Positions 1 through 7,524 of a DNA stretch of 10,615 nt are shown piece by piece. The stretch is from the NCBI GenBank assembly GCA_035347995.1, contig DAOPQD010000100.1, positions 1 through 10,615 on the forward strand, written 5' to 3'. This DNA is from JAAZNO01 sp012798275 (lineage in GTDB: Bacteria > Chloroflexota > Anaerolineae > B4-G1 > SLSP01). Position numbers and translations under genes: made by a program. Each line of letters opens with the position of its first letter. The first letter of the stretch is position 1. The notes beneath the pieces were generated by a model, which made no database searches, had not been told where the DNA came from, and saw only the letters and a program-made list of their open reading frames with translations.

Positions 1-1432
1 CCGTCGTTTCTTGACCGGCGGCTTCCGCCTGCATTCGCGCAATCACGCGGCGGATGCGCTCGCGGCCGATGTCGGCGATGGTGGGGTAAGTGAGATTGCC
101 CGTCGGTTCAGGAAGTTGCACCATGATAAAACGTCGGTTGCCACCGTCTTCCTGGTCTAAAGCGAGAGTAGCATGTGCAGTAGAAGCTGACCCAGCGAAA
201 AAGTCCATAATAATATCGTCTTCTCCGATGAAAGGTCGGAACAGATATTTGATTAATGTGGTTGGTTTTACTGTGTAGAAAACATTATCTCTGCCCTCAG
301 TGATACCAAATAATTCCTTCAGTTCCTGCTTAGCATCGTTGTTAGAAATCCCTTCGATGAAGCTGGGGACTTTGACTCGCCCTTCGTCGTCTCTTTCATA
401 ATACTTCTTATAAACTTGGTATTCTCCGTTTCTCTTTTGACGAAACTCTATTCGTCCTTCCTCAACCATCCTATCGAAGGTGACCCGTGACACCAACCAT
501 TGAGTTTCTATAACTGTACCATCGGGCAATTCAATAGGATAAACTAGAGTTGGCCTAGATGCTAGGTTTGATTTGAGTGGGCGAACGTAGTACTTGCCTC
601 TTTCAGATTCGTATTCATCGGAATACTCAAATTTTTCTTTCTGCTCTTCAGGCCTTTCAATTGTGAATCCAGCGATGATTTCCCTTGCTCTAGCATAAAC
701 CAGCACATACTCATGCATATCAACGTAAAAACTTGTATGTTTACCACCTGTGTATTTTTTCTTCCACACCAACTGTGCTACGAAATTTTCATCTCCGAAT
801 ATTTCATTCATCATCTGCCGGAGGTGATATACTTCATTATCATCAATACTCACAAAAATGACGCCGTCCTCGCGCAGCAATTGTCGCGCCAGCAGCAAGC
901 GTGGATACATCATGTTCAGCCAGTTGGAGTGAAAGCGCCCGCTGGCTTTGGGATTGGTTGTCAGTGGCTGTCCTGCTTCATCCACCTGCCCGGTGCGTCG
1001 CAGGTAGGCCTCTAGCGGCTCGGTGAAGTCGTCGGAGTAGATGAAATCGTTGCCGGTGTTGTAGGGCGGGTCAATGTAGATCAGTTTCACCTGGCCGGCG
1101 TAGCTCTTCAGCAGCAGTTTGAGCACCTCCAGGTTGTCGCCCTCGATGAAGAGGTGGCGCGTCGTGGCCTCATTCACGCCCAGTCCCGGCTGCGGCACCA
1201 GCGTCCCCCGGCTCGGCTGGCTGGCCAGGCGGCGGGCCGCGCGCTTGCCGGGCCAGAAAAGGCCGAAGTGCTCCGCGTCGGCTTCGTCGTCCTCCAGGTG
1301 CTCACCTAGCGCTGCGCGCAGCGTCTCCCAGTTAATGCGTCCATCGGCAAAGGCTTCGGGAACCACGGCGCGCAGTTGCGCCAGGCGGTCCTCGTCAAAG
1401 GTAAAAGTGGGGTGTAGTTTGGTGATGGGCAT
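1..1432 (-). CDS. mod: Type III-like (beta-class) adenine DNA methyltransferase Mod, C-terminus beyond window
   Basis: Partial gene: 477 codons are open from the ATG at 1432 to the left edge with no stop. It should transfer a methyl group from S-adenosylmethionine to adenine in DNA. The translation contains LFIEGDNLEVLKLL (about residues 94-107), the catalytic DPPY within YIDPPYNTGNDF (about 119-130), LLREDGVIFVSIDD (about 185-198), a motif X-like TVKPTTLIKYL (about 387-397) and the SAM-binding FFAGSAS (about 411-417). DPPY preceding the FxG motif is the beta-class order typical of type III Mod subunits. The start is fixed by AAGGAGG (1437-1443), four bases upstream. Residues of about 190-425 are encoded by much more AT-rich DNA than the two ends, suggesting an exchanged target-recognition region. 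A res restriction subunit, if present, would lie beyond the left edge, so a complete system versus an orphan methylase cannot be decided. The recognition sequence is unknown. Confidence 0.93.
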   Translation of the reverse strand, partial: MPITKLHPTFTFDEDRLAQLRAVVPEAFADGRINWETLRAALGEHLEDDEADAEHFGLFWPGKRAARRLASQPSRGTLVPQPGLGVNEATTRHLFIEGDNLEVLKLLLKSYAGQVKLIYIDPPYNTGNDFIYSDDFTEPLEAYLRRTGQVDEAGQPLTTNPKASGRFHSNWLNMMYPRLLLARQLLREDGVIFVSIDDNEVYHLRQMMNEIFGDENFVAQLVWKKKYTGGKHTSFYVDMHEYVLVYARAREIIAGFTIERPEEQKEKFEYSDEYESERGKYYVRPLKSNLASRPTLVYPIELPDGTVIETQWLVSRVTFDRMVEEGRIEFRQKRNGEYQVYKKYYERDDEGRVKVPSFIEGISNNDAKQELKELFGITEGRDNVFYTVKPTTLIKYLFRPFIGEDDIIMDFFAGSASTAHATLALDQEDGGNRRFIMVQLPEPTGNLTYPTIADIGRERIRRVIARMQAEAAGQETT

Positions 1433-1494
1433 GGGGCCTCCTTGTTAAACTCAGGGTCATAACTGCATACGGACGATCAACGGCTATCAACCGG

Positions 1495-1671
1495 TCATTC
1501 GTCGGCGATCGTTGGTCGGCCACCGCATTCTAACCGCGCCAGGAACCGTGCTGCCGTGAGAATCGGGATACCGCCGACTTCCTGCAAATCCAGCCAATGC
1601 CGGGCGCCGCTCACGCTGACCGCCACGCGGCTCCTCCTCGCGCCAGCGCTCAGGCAGCCATCGTCGGGATC
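1495..1671 (-). pseudogene. C-terminal remnant of a COG1569-type PIN-domain toxin
   Basis: A reading frame starting two bases after the vapC stop encodes DPDDGCLSAGARR, then VSGARHWLDLQEVGGIPILT and AARFLARLE. From memory this resembles the end of PIN-family putative toxins of the COG1569 type (DPDDD...A..ADYIVTGDRHLLDL...GIPILTPREFL). It has no N-terminal half, and two normally acidic positions are altered: DPDDD has become DPDDG and the TGD/SGD motif has become SGA. No start codon or ribosome binding site belongs to it. The same frame stays open upstream, but inside vapC and in a different frame, where it is only a shadow. The fragment abuts the neighbouring PIN toxin exactly, which suggests that a second toxin gene was truncated when vapC was inserted or recombined here. 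The family assignment rests on recalled motifs, not on a search. Confidence 0.5.
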
Positions 1672-1673
1672 GC

Positions 1674-2135
1674 CTAAGGGGATGTCGTGTCCAGGTCCTC
1701 CAGCACCAACACCGGCAAGACCGGCGTGACTCGTGTCAGGTCGCGGTCGTTGGTCACGAAGAGTGTCGCACCTCCCAACAGCGCCGTTGCAAATTGCAGC
1801 GCATCGGCGGGACGCAGGCGATATTGCGCGCGCAACTGGGCGGCCTGGTGTGCAATGCCTGGCGTCACGCCGAGCACCATCAAATTGGGGAACTGCGTCA
1901 GCGCCGTCTCGTAGCGCTGCGCGATTTCCGGCTGCCCCAACTGCCACGGGCGCGCCGTCAATTCCATCAACGTCACCACCGAGGTACAGGCGCTCCACCG
2001 GCTGGCTTCCACGCCGGCCAGCAGCGGATACGTCAGCGAGAAATATCGGGGATGGCGTTCCAGGTGATAGATGAAGACCGAAGTATCGAGTCCCAGGCGG
2101 GTATGACCGATCAGTGCGTCGGCGAGGGTTCCCAT
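1674..2135 (-). CDS. vapC: PIN-domain ribonuclease toxin, VapC family
   Basis: A 153-residue protein with the PIN fold's four acidic positions: D17 in LGLDTSVFIYHLE, E59 in TLMELTARP, D111 in LRPADALQFATA, and D130 in LFVTNDRDL. VapC toxins are Mg-dependent endoribonucleases that usually cleave tRNA or rRNA and are held inactive by the partner antitoxin. The ATG at 2135 is chosen over an upstream in-frame start at 2183 because GAGGAG (2144-2149) lies eight bases before it and because the extra 16 residues are Arg-rich and unlike PIN proteins. It overlaps the antitoxin gene by 25 bases, the usual coupled arrangement. All four catalytic acids are present, so the toxin looks intact. The target RNA cannot be inferred. 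A remnant of another PIN gene begins two bases after the stop. Confidence 0.9.
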   Translation of the reverse strand: MGTLADALIGHTRLGLDTSVFIYHLERHPRYFSLTYPLLAGVEASRWSACTSVVTLMELTARPWQLGQPEIAQRYETALTQFPNLMVLGVTPGIAHQAAQLRAQYRLRPADALQFATALLGGATLFVTNDRDLTRVTPVLPVLVLEDLDTTSP

Positions 2136-2413
2136 GCGTCGCGCTCCTCGTGGAGATAGGCGTCGGTATCTACGCCCTTCCAAATCTCCTGATGCAAGCC
2201 CGCCAGATAATCGGTGTAACTGCCGGACGGCGCCGGCAGGGGGGATTCCCGTATCTGACGGAGCAATTGCTCATAGCGCGCATATTCCACCAGCACCACA
2301 ATAGGCCGCCCGTGCTGCGTGATGTACACGGCGTCTCCTTCTGCCTGCACGGCCTCGATCACGTCGGTCGTCCGCCGTCGCAAATCGCTGATAGGCATAA
2401 TCTTGACCGCCAT
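2111..2413 (-). CDS. Phd/YefM-family antitoxin
   Basis: A 100-residue protein opening with MAVKIMPISDLRRRTTDVI and continuing with VYITQHGRPIVVLVEYARYE, the N-terminal DNA-binding fold of Phd/YefM antitoxins. These proteins bind operator DNA through the N-terminus and neutralise the toxin with a flexible C-terminus; here the tail (about residues 55-100) is acidic and rich in Tyr, Trp and Pro. It precedes and overlaps vapC by 25 bases, so antitoxin is translated first. The ATG at 2413 has AAAGGAG about six bases upstream. A consensus promoter and a 22-bp palindrome in the leader suggest autorepression, the usual mode for this family. A Phd-type antitoxin with a PIN toxin is a common pairing, so no vapB symbol is implied by homology. 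Confidence 0.9.
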   Translation of the reverse strand: MAVKIMPISDLRRRTTDVIEAVQAEGDAVYITQHGRPIVVLVEYARYEQLLRQIRESPLPAPSGSYTDYLAGLHQEIWKGVDTDAYLHEERDAWEPSPTH

Positions 2414-2449
2414 GGCCCGCTCCTTTCCGGGATAGCCACAAATTCGACA

Positions 2450-2471
2450 ATAGATTTGACGTCATATTTAT
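2450..2471. promoter_or_regulatory. Candidate operator palindrome for toxin-antitoxin autoregulation
   Basis: A 22-bp inverted repeat centred between 2460 and 2461 has a perfect TGACGTCA core (2457-2464) and AT-rich arms. Nine of eleven base pairs match; the mismatches are 2456/2465 and 2453/2468. It begins five bases after the -10 box and covers the predicted transcription start, where a bound Phd-type protein would block RNA polymerase. Binding by the antitoxin is inferred. Confidence 0.6.
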
Positions 2472-2475
2472 CATC

Positions 2476-2504
2476 ATTATAGTCAAGGGCCACCGCTCTG
2501 TCAA
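2476..2504 (-). promoter_or_regulatory. Consensus sigma70-type promoter of the toxin-antitoxin operon
   Basis: On the minus strand, TTGACA (2504-2499) is separated by exactly 17 bases from TATAAT (2481-2476). Both hexamers match the bacterial housekeeping consensus at all positions. Transcription would start near 2469, giving a leader of about 55 bases before the antitoxin ATG at 2413. It lies in the 125-base gap after the nuclease gene, so the toxin-antitoxin pair can be expressed independently of the upstream cassette. Confidence 0.85.
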
Positions 2505-2538
2505 TGCCAGATCTCCCCTTCAGCCGACCGATCTTTCC

Positions 2539-3402
2539 TCACCGCCCGAAATCTGCCCGCAGCTCCGCCGTATCCGGTGCGGCCTCCAGCCCGGCGGCGC
2601 GCCAGTGCTCCTGTTCGGCATCCGGTGGCGGATCCACAAAGTAGGGGCGCAGCGCCGGCTCACCCGCGCCACGATAGCCCGGTTTCCAGGCATACTCGCG
2701 GAAGCTGGTGCACGAGAAACGTGCATCGCAGTTGCGGCAGATACGGGCTGCAAAGCGCTCCCGACGCGCGCCAGGCAATTCCACGTTCAAATCGGCCACC
2801 GGGCGCGGCGCGAAGCGGTTTTCCTCAATCGCATCCACCACTGTGCCGAACGCCCGGATCGTCTCCTCCACCCGACGCTCATCGAAGGCGATCGGAATCA
2901 CCGGTTCCCAGCGTTCGAGGTGATACGCCAGCATGTCGGGGTCGCCGCTCGCTAATGCATCCTGCAGCGTCTCGGGGAAGGCCGTAGCGATCACGGCCAT
3001 CTCATCCAAATCCTGCTGACGCAATTCCTGCCAGATGTGAGCGTAGACGTTGAGCTGCTGCTCATAGTCCTCCGGGTTAGCCCGCACAAAGTCGGCGTCG
3101 TGCGTCTTCACGTCGTACATCACCGTGCGCCCCTCCTCCTGGAGGATGTCCACCACGCCTTCGATCGTGTACTCGCGTCCCTGGGGCGTCTCACAGCCGG
3201 GCAGACTTAGATGCACCTCGGTATCTGTCACCGCCTCGGCAATAGCGCGCAGCTTGCGCCAATAGAGTAATACCTGGTTGAGCGCCGTCTCTTTGACGTT
3301 GGGGGCCAGTGCCTGCCCGGATTCCAGCCGCAGCCGCTCGTAGTTCCGCTCGAACGTCGCGCGGATGAAAGCTTCAATCTCTTCTTCGTAGGCCATGCTC
3401 AT
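2539..3402 (-). CDS. PD-(D/E)XK (AddB/Cas4-type) nuclease, C-terminal part of a split Fe-S nuclease
   Basis: A 287-residue protein with the distal half of a RecB/AddB/Cas4-type nuclease. It shows the motif II Asp in EGVVD (D85), motif III in MYDVKT (D97, K99), QxxxY in QLNVY (Q116, Y120), and a C-x2-C-x5-C cluster (C222, C225, C231) matching the last three ligands of an AddB-style 4Fe-4S staple. The motif I His and first Cys expected in this fold are absent here but appear at the end of the upstream helicase (H874, C847). The two genes overlap by ATGA, and the frame is -1 relative to the helicase. A second ATG at 3396 has AAAGAGG six bases upstream and may be the true start. The product probably assembles with the helicase to cut the unwound DNA. 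Alternatives are a frameshifted single gene or an independent nuclease. The 56-residue tail after the last Cys has no recognised motif. Confidence 0.85.
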   Translation of the reverse strand: MSMAYEEEIEAFIRATFERNYERLRLESGQALAPNVKETALNQVLLYWRKLRAIAEAVTDTEVHLSLPGCETPQGREYTIEGVVDILQEEGRTVMYDVKTHDADFVRANPEDYEQQLNVYAHIWQELRQQDLDEMAVIATAFPETLQDALASGDPDMLAYHLERWEPVIPIAFDERRVEETIRAFGTVVDAIEENRFAPRPVADLNVELPGARRERFAARICRNCDARFSCTSFREYAWKPGYRGAGEPALRPYFVDPPPDAEQEHWRAAGLEAAPDTAELRADFGR

Positions 3403-6116
3403 CCTCTTTCTTCATAGCCAGACCGGTCGCTCGTCGTCCGTTCTCTGCCCTCTCGGCGTCGAATCAATTCGTGGTGCAGGTCTTCCAACGTGCTATGCAC
3501 CAGGCTGCCGAAAAACATCGTCTCCGAGCGCGCTGGCGCAAAGCCATACTTGCGGAAGATCATGTATTGGCGCGGGCAGCGCTGGTACATGAGATAATCC
3601 GCCGTGAATGAGTAGATTTTGGGCAATGGCGCTTCCTGCAGCTGCGCTGGAGGGATTGTCGCCGGATCCAACGCCGGAATACGTGGAAAATTGGCGTCCA
3701 GCAAAGCTTTGAACGGTTCATTCATGTGTTGCCCGCGCCCCTGATAATGCGCCAACACTAACAGGTTCCTGGCCCGCGACAGCGCCACATAGAACATTCG
3801 CATCGCATCCAATTCACCCATCCGCTCCAGCGGCTCACCCGGCTCGCGCTCCAGAAACGGGCGCACCAACACCTCGGCGTCCGCCGGTTCGCGGGCGTCC
3901 TTGCGTGGATTGCCCAACACCACCACCGGGAACTCCAGCCCCTTGGCCTGATGGATGGTCAAAAACGGGATGCGTCCCTTCGGAAAAGGATCTTCCGCAT
4001 CCTCGATCTCTGTCTCGCCGCGCCGATAGAGCGCGAAAAGATATGAAGCAAAGAAAATACGGTTGAACAAGCCGTCCACAAAGAGCTCGGCCGTGAGGAT
4101 GGGCGCTTGCTGATCCATGAACCGCGTCAGGTATTGCGTGATGAGGCCGAGGTTGCTCACCGGCCCCTCGTCGTGGCCCGTCTCCGCCTGATCAAACATC
4201 TGCTTGAAGTGTTCAAAGCCGCACAGCTGGTAGAAAAGATCCAGCAAACTCCAATCCAAGGACGTCACACGCCGAACCACGTAACGGAGCGTCACCGGTT
4301 GGCCCTGCGCCGCGCGGCGCTCCACTGCCTGGTCCAGGAACTTGCTTGCCAGCAGCTGCTTACCCCGTTCGGAAAGGCGGGGGGCATTGTGCAGCACTCG
4401 CTTCATCATCTGAAGCTGGTAGGGTGCATCCAGGTCCCAACGATGTTGCTCCGCCACTTCCATCAGGGCATGATAATCTTGTGCGGCGCGCACCAGCTCG
4501 CCCCGCCGATCCTTGACGAACTGCTCCAACCGGGGGTCGGCTTGCATCAACTGCTTGCCGTTAGCTTCCACCCGCGCCAGCCAGTCATGATAAGCGCTGT
4601 AATCATGTCCCGGCAGATCGGCCCGCGACGGGCAGCCAAAAATCTGCACGAAAATGCCGAATACATCGCAAGCTTCTTCCACATCCAGGAAACGTCCGGC
4701 GCGGGGCGCATACACCTTCAGCCCTACCGCCTCCAATGCCGCTTTCATCCGGCTTACCGGCTGGGTCATCTCGCCCTGATATTTCAGACTGGGGAACAAG
4801 AAAGCAATTTGATTGGGGTCTTCTACTTTGCCCGCGTCCAGCAAGGCGCGCACCAGCGTCGCAATTTCTGCGCACACCGCGGTCGGCTCGGCCGGCGTGC
4901 TGGCAACCACTGCCGGCAAGGGGTCGCACTGGTATGGCTGGATGTCCTTATCCATCACCCGATAAAAGCCGGGTTGTCCATCTCCTTTGGCCCAATTTGT
5001 CTGTTTCATGAAGGCAGTGTAAAAATCCACGATGTGTTTGCGGGAACGGTAGGTAGTTGCCAGCGAAATCCGGCGCGGCGTCAGGCTCAGATAAGCCTGA
5101 CAGCGGGTTGGGAACTCCACGAAGTTCTCCACCGTCGCACCCCGGAAGCGGTAAAGCGCCTGGTCGTCGTCACCGACCACGCAGAGATTGCCGGTTCCGC
5201 TCGCCAGTTTGAAGAAAATCCGCTCCTGGATTGTGTTCGTGTCCTGGTATTCGTCCACAATCACATGCCGGAAGGCCTTTTCGGCGTCGGGGAAGGCCAT
5301 CAGAGCGCGATAGGCCTCTTGCTGCAGAAGCGAGAAGTCCGTCAGCGCGCCCTCCTCGGTGGTCAACGAATCCCGATATGCTATGTAGAGGCGCAACAGC
5401 AGCGCTACCTGCGTCGGGTCGCGCTTCCATTGCTGGAAGTAAGCGCGCAATTGCCCATCGTCATTGGCCAGCCGTTCCAGTGCTACGGCGGGGTCGAGAC
5501 ACTCTTCTGAAAAGCGGTTGAAGATCGCAATGCAATGGGTCACCGCCACATGCTTGGATTGTGAGGGACTGCCGAAAGCGGCATTGACGGCGGCATTGGG
5601 ATCCACACCCAGTCCGGCGGCTGCGGTCACGGTGGCCCAGGTGCGCGCTTTGGAGAGGTGAAAGTATTGATCCAGCTCATCCAAAAGCGTGGGCGGGCGG
5701 TTGCGCTGCCGCCCGGCCGAGAAACGCCGCCGGTCTGAGAGCAGGCGTTGGCAGAGCGAATGGACCGTGCCGATGTACATCTGGCTCAAGTCATACGGCT
5801 TGCCGTTCAAGTTCGTCACCAGGCCGAGCAACGATTGCAAGCCCTCTCTGAGTTGCAGTGCGGCCTTTTCAGTAAAGGTGGAGAGGAAAATTTCTCCTGG
5901 CGCCACATCATGAAAAACGATGAGATTCACCGTCCGCCACAGGAGCACCCGCGTCTTGCCGGAGCCGGGGCCAGCAGTCAGGTAGAGCGGCCCCTCCACA
6001 TGGAGAATCGCCTCACGCTGCGCGTCATTAGGCTGGAAGTGCGCTAATTGCCAGAGCTTTTCCAGCGTGACTGACCGATCTGTAAGCAGCGGCACCTGTT
6101 GCTCAAAGGTGGTCAT
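3399..6116 (-). CDS. UvrD/PcrA-like superfamily 1 DNA helicase ending in the first part of an AddB-type nuclease domain
   Basis: A 905-residue ATP-dependent 3'-5' helicase by family. Motifs in order: Q-motif Gln in NDAQREAI (about Q33), Walker A AGPGSGKT (48-55), Ia STFTEKAA (79-86), Ib IGTVHSLCQRLL (115-126), II VDEYQDTN (287-294), III VVGDDDQALYRFRGA (313-327), IV TTYRS (354-358), V TIHQAKGLEFPVVVLGN (720-736) and VI MFYVALSRARNLLVLA (774-789). The C-terminus then enters a RecB/AddB-type nuclease fold: YSFTADYLMYQRCPRQY with C847, then FGSLVHSTLEDLHHE with motif I H874. It stops about 30 residues later in a charged linker. The rest of that fold is encoded by the next gene across an ATGA overlap. 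Its own ATG overlaps the nurA stop by ATGA and has only a weak ribosome binding site, so translation is probably coupled. Role in end processing is inferred. Confidence 0.93.
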   Translation of the reverse strand: MTTFEQQVPLLTDRSVTLEKLWQLAHFQPNDAQREAILHVEGPLYLTAGPGSGKTRVLLWRTVNLIVFHDVAPGEIFLSTFTEKAALQLREGLQSLLGLVTNLNGKPYDLSQMYIGTVHSLCQRLLSDRRRFSAGRQRNRPPTLLDELDQYFHLSKARTWATVTAAAGLGVDPNAAVNAAFGSPSQSKHVAVTHCIAIFNRFSEECLDPAVALERLANDDGQLRAYFQQWKRDPTQVALLLRLYIAYRDSLTTEEGALTDFSLLQQEAYRALMAFPDAEKAFRHVIVDEYQDTNTIQERIFFKLASGTGNLCVVGDDDQALYRFRGATVENFVEFPTRCQAYLSLTPRRISLATTYRSRKHIVDFYTAFMKQTNWAKGDGQPGFYRVMDKDIQPYQCDPLPAVVASTPAEPTAVCAEIATLVRALLDAGKVEDPNQIAFLFPSLKYQGEMTQPVSRMKAALEAVGLKVYAPRAGRFLDVEEACDVFGIFVQIFGCPSRADLPGHDYSAYHDWLARVEANGKQLMQADPRLEQFVKDRRGELVRAAQDYHALMEVAEQHRWDLDAPYQLQMMKRVLHNAPRLSERGKQLLASKFLDQAVERRAAQGQPVTLRYVVRRVTSLDWSLLDLFYQLCGFEHFKQMFDQAETGHDEGPVSNLGLITQYLTRFMDQQAPILTAELFVDGLFNRIFFASYLFALYRRGETEIEDAEDPFPKGRIPFLTIHQAKGLEFPVVVLGNPRKDAREPADAEVLVRPFLEREPGEPLERMGELDAMRMFYVALSRARNLLVLAHYQGRGQHMNEPFKALLDANFPRIPALDPATIPPAQLQEAPLPKIYSFTADYLMYQRCPRQYMIFRKYGFAPARSETMFFGSLVHSTLEDLHHELIRRREGRERTTSDRSGYEERG

Positions 6117-7504
6117 GCTTTCAGGGCCTTTCGTGTGAGAAGATCGAGCACCTTGCCGCCGGGTTGCAGGCTAATGGCGGTGTAGCGGTGGGCCAGAGCG
6201 ATCGGGACCACAGCATTCCGGTACAGGTCGCTCTCCAAAAGATTGAGCAGGGCAAGCGCTGTGGGTAATTGAGGGTAATTCTCGAATCGCACCTTCTCTA
6301 TCAGGAAGTCTATGCCGGGCTCATCCTTGGAGGTATAGGGGTACGGCAAGCCAAACACAAAAACCCGCCCTGTTGGCGTTTTGTAGATGAAGTCCTGTCC
6401 GTAGTACGTCTCATAGCCGAAGCCATTATGCGCTGCTTCGCGTCCGGCAAGGATATACTGGTAACGATACTCATCATCAATGGCGAACAGGCGGTCGTTG
6501 GCCACAAAGCGCTCAACCAGTGTCATGTGATCCATCACCTGCCCGGTTTTTTGTAGTCCCACCATCAACAAGGGAGCACAGTGATGCTTCGCCAGCTTGT
6601 GGTTCACTTCGTTCAGGAAGATCATGAATGAGCGGTGCAGCCACGCCGCCGGCCCGAAGATCGCCAGCGGGCCATCCATAAAGAAAGTTATCTCACTCAA
6701 GGAAAGCAGCGCTCGCCTGGACAAGAAACGGATGTAGTGAAACGGCACCAGATGCTCCAGAACAAGCATGAGACGGGAGATCGTGACCTGGTTCGACTGA
6801 TATTCCTGCATTTCTTCCCACAAACGCAGGCAATCAGTGGGGTAGATCTCAGCGCCACAAGCCGGGCAATGTTGCGGATCGGGCCTATCTTCGACTTCCA
6901 CCGGGCCTTCTCCGCACATCGGGCATCTGTGTAATTTCAGGCGATGTGGGTCGCCTGTGCCAAGTTCGCCGGGGCGTAGCGCTGCCAGATGAAACAGGGT
7001 GGAGCGCAAACTGGTAGTGGGATCGGCTGCTGTAAAGCGCGTGCGAGGGCTGTAGAACTGCTGATCGAGCCAGGCGCGGAAACTCTCGCGCACGGTGGGA
7101 TATTTACCCCAGCGGATATTGGCGCTGGGCATCGTGAAAGTCAGAGCAGCATTTTGGTTCTGCAGCGCCGCGACACGAAACGGGTCAACGAAAGCACCCT
7201 CTCGCAGCGCCCCGAATTGCTTCAGATCAATCAGCACGGCGCCGATCTTGATGTAGGCGACCTTGGTGCTGGGGAGTTTATCATCCAGGCTTGATTCATG
7301 ATGGCTGCCATCTGTAGCGATGACGATGCTCGGAATTGCGGTGGGGGACGTGGGAGGCGGAACGAAGTGCGCCGCCACGGCCTGGCATTCTTCATCAGAA
7401 GGGGGCTTGAGATAGTCGCATTCCTGCAAAAATGCTGTCACATCCGGGTTGCGGACGATTTCGGCATGGACTGCCTTGCTGGCGAATTCACCGGGATAGG
7501 GCAT
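6113..7504 (-). CDS. nurA: NurA-domain nuclease with inserted zinc ribbon
   Basis: A 463-residue protein assigned to the NurA family, 5'-3' nucleases that work with HerA in DNA-end resection. Visible signatures are the early metal-binding motif IVIATDGSHHESS (D65 in DGS), the mid-protein FFMDGPLAIFG (D277), and a C-terminal PIALAHRYTAIS with H439, as expected near the NurA terminus. Between about residues 190 and 225 there is a four-cysteine zinc ribbon: CPMC (194-197) and CPAC (213-216). This lies between the two acidic motifs and is not part of the minimal archaeal NurA core. The ATG at 7504 has GGAGGT six bases upstream. The gene starts 20 bases after herA and its stop overlaps the helicase start (ATGA), placing it in a coupled operon. 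Gene order herA-nurA supports the assignment, which rests on motif recognition because the family is very divergent. Confidence 0.85.
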   Translation of the reverse strand: MPYPGEFASKAVHAEIVRNPDVTAFLQECDYLKPPSDEECQAVAAHFVPPPTSPTAIPSIVIATDGSHHESSLDDKLPSTKVAYIKIGAVLIDLKQFGALREGAFVDPFRVAALQNQNAALTFTMPSANIRWGKYPTVRESFRAWLDQQFYSPRTRFTAADPTTSLRSTLFHLAALRPGELGTGDPHRLKLHRCPMCGEGPVEVEDRPDPQHCPACGAEIYPTDCLRLWEEMQEYQSNQVTISRLMLVLEHLVPFHYIRFLSRRALLSLSEITFFMDGPLAIFGPAAWLHRSFMIFLNEVNHKLAKHHCAPLLMVGLQKTGQVMDHMTLVERFVANDRLFAIDDEYRYQYILAGREAAHNGFGYETYYGQDFIYKTPTGRVFVFGLPYPYTSKDEPGIDFLIEKVRFENYPQLPTALALLNLLESDLYRNAVVPIALAHRYTAISLQPGGKVLDLLTRKALKA

Positions 7505-7524
7505 CAGGAAACCTCCATCTCAGC

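Noticed and set aside
562..747. 61-codon minus-strand open frame
   Set aside because: It lies inside the Mod gene in another frame; the Mod frame is continuous and carries methylase motifs on both sides.
1495..1998. A full 167-codon gene on the minus strand
   Set aside because: Its first two thirds overlap vapC in a different frame and have shadow-like Arg/Ala/Gly-rich composition; only the portion downstream of vapC resembles a protein, so it is reported as a remnant.
2505..2540. Terminator after the nuclease gene
   Set aside because: Only a weak pairing of AGATC with GATCT across a loop of about 15 bases, with no following T-run on the minus strand.
3399..3412. Programmed -1 frameshift signal joining helicase and nuclease
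   Set aside because: No canonical X XXY YYZ slippery heptamer occurs in the narrow window between the -1 frame TGA and the helicase stop, so overlap-coupled reinitiation is preferred.
4107..5510. 467-codon open frame on the plus strand
   Set aside because: It lies antisense within the helicase gene, whose motifs are unmistakable; the translation resembles no family I recognise and has no convincing ribosome binding site.
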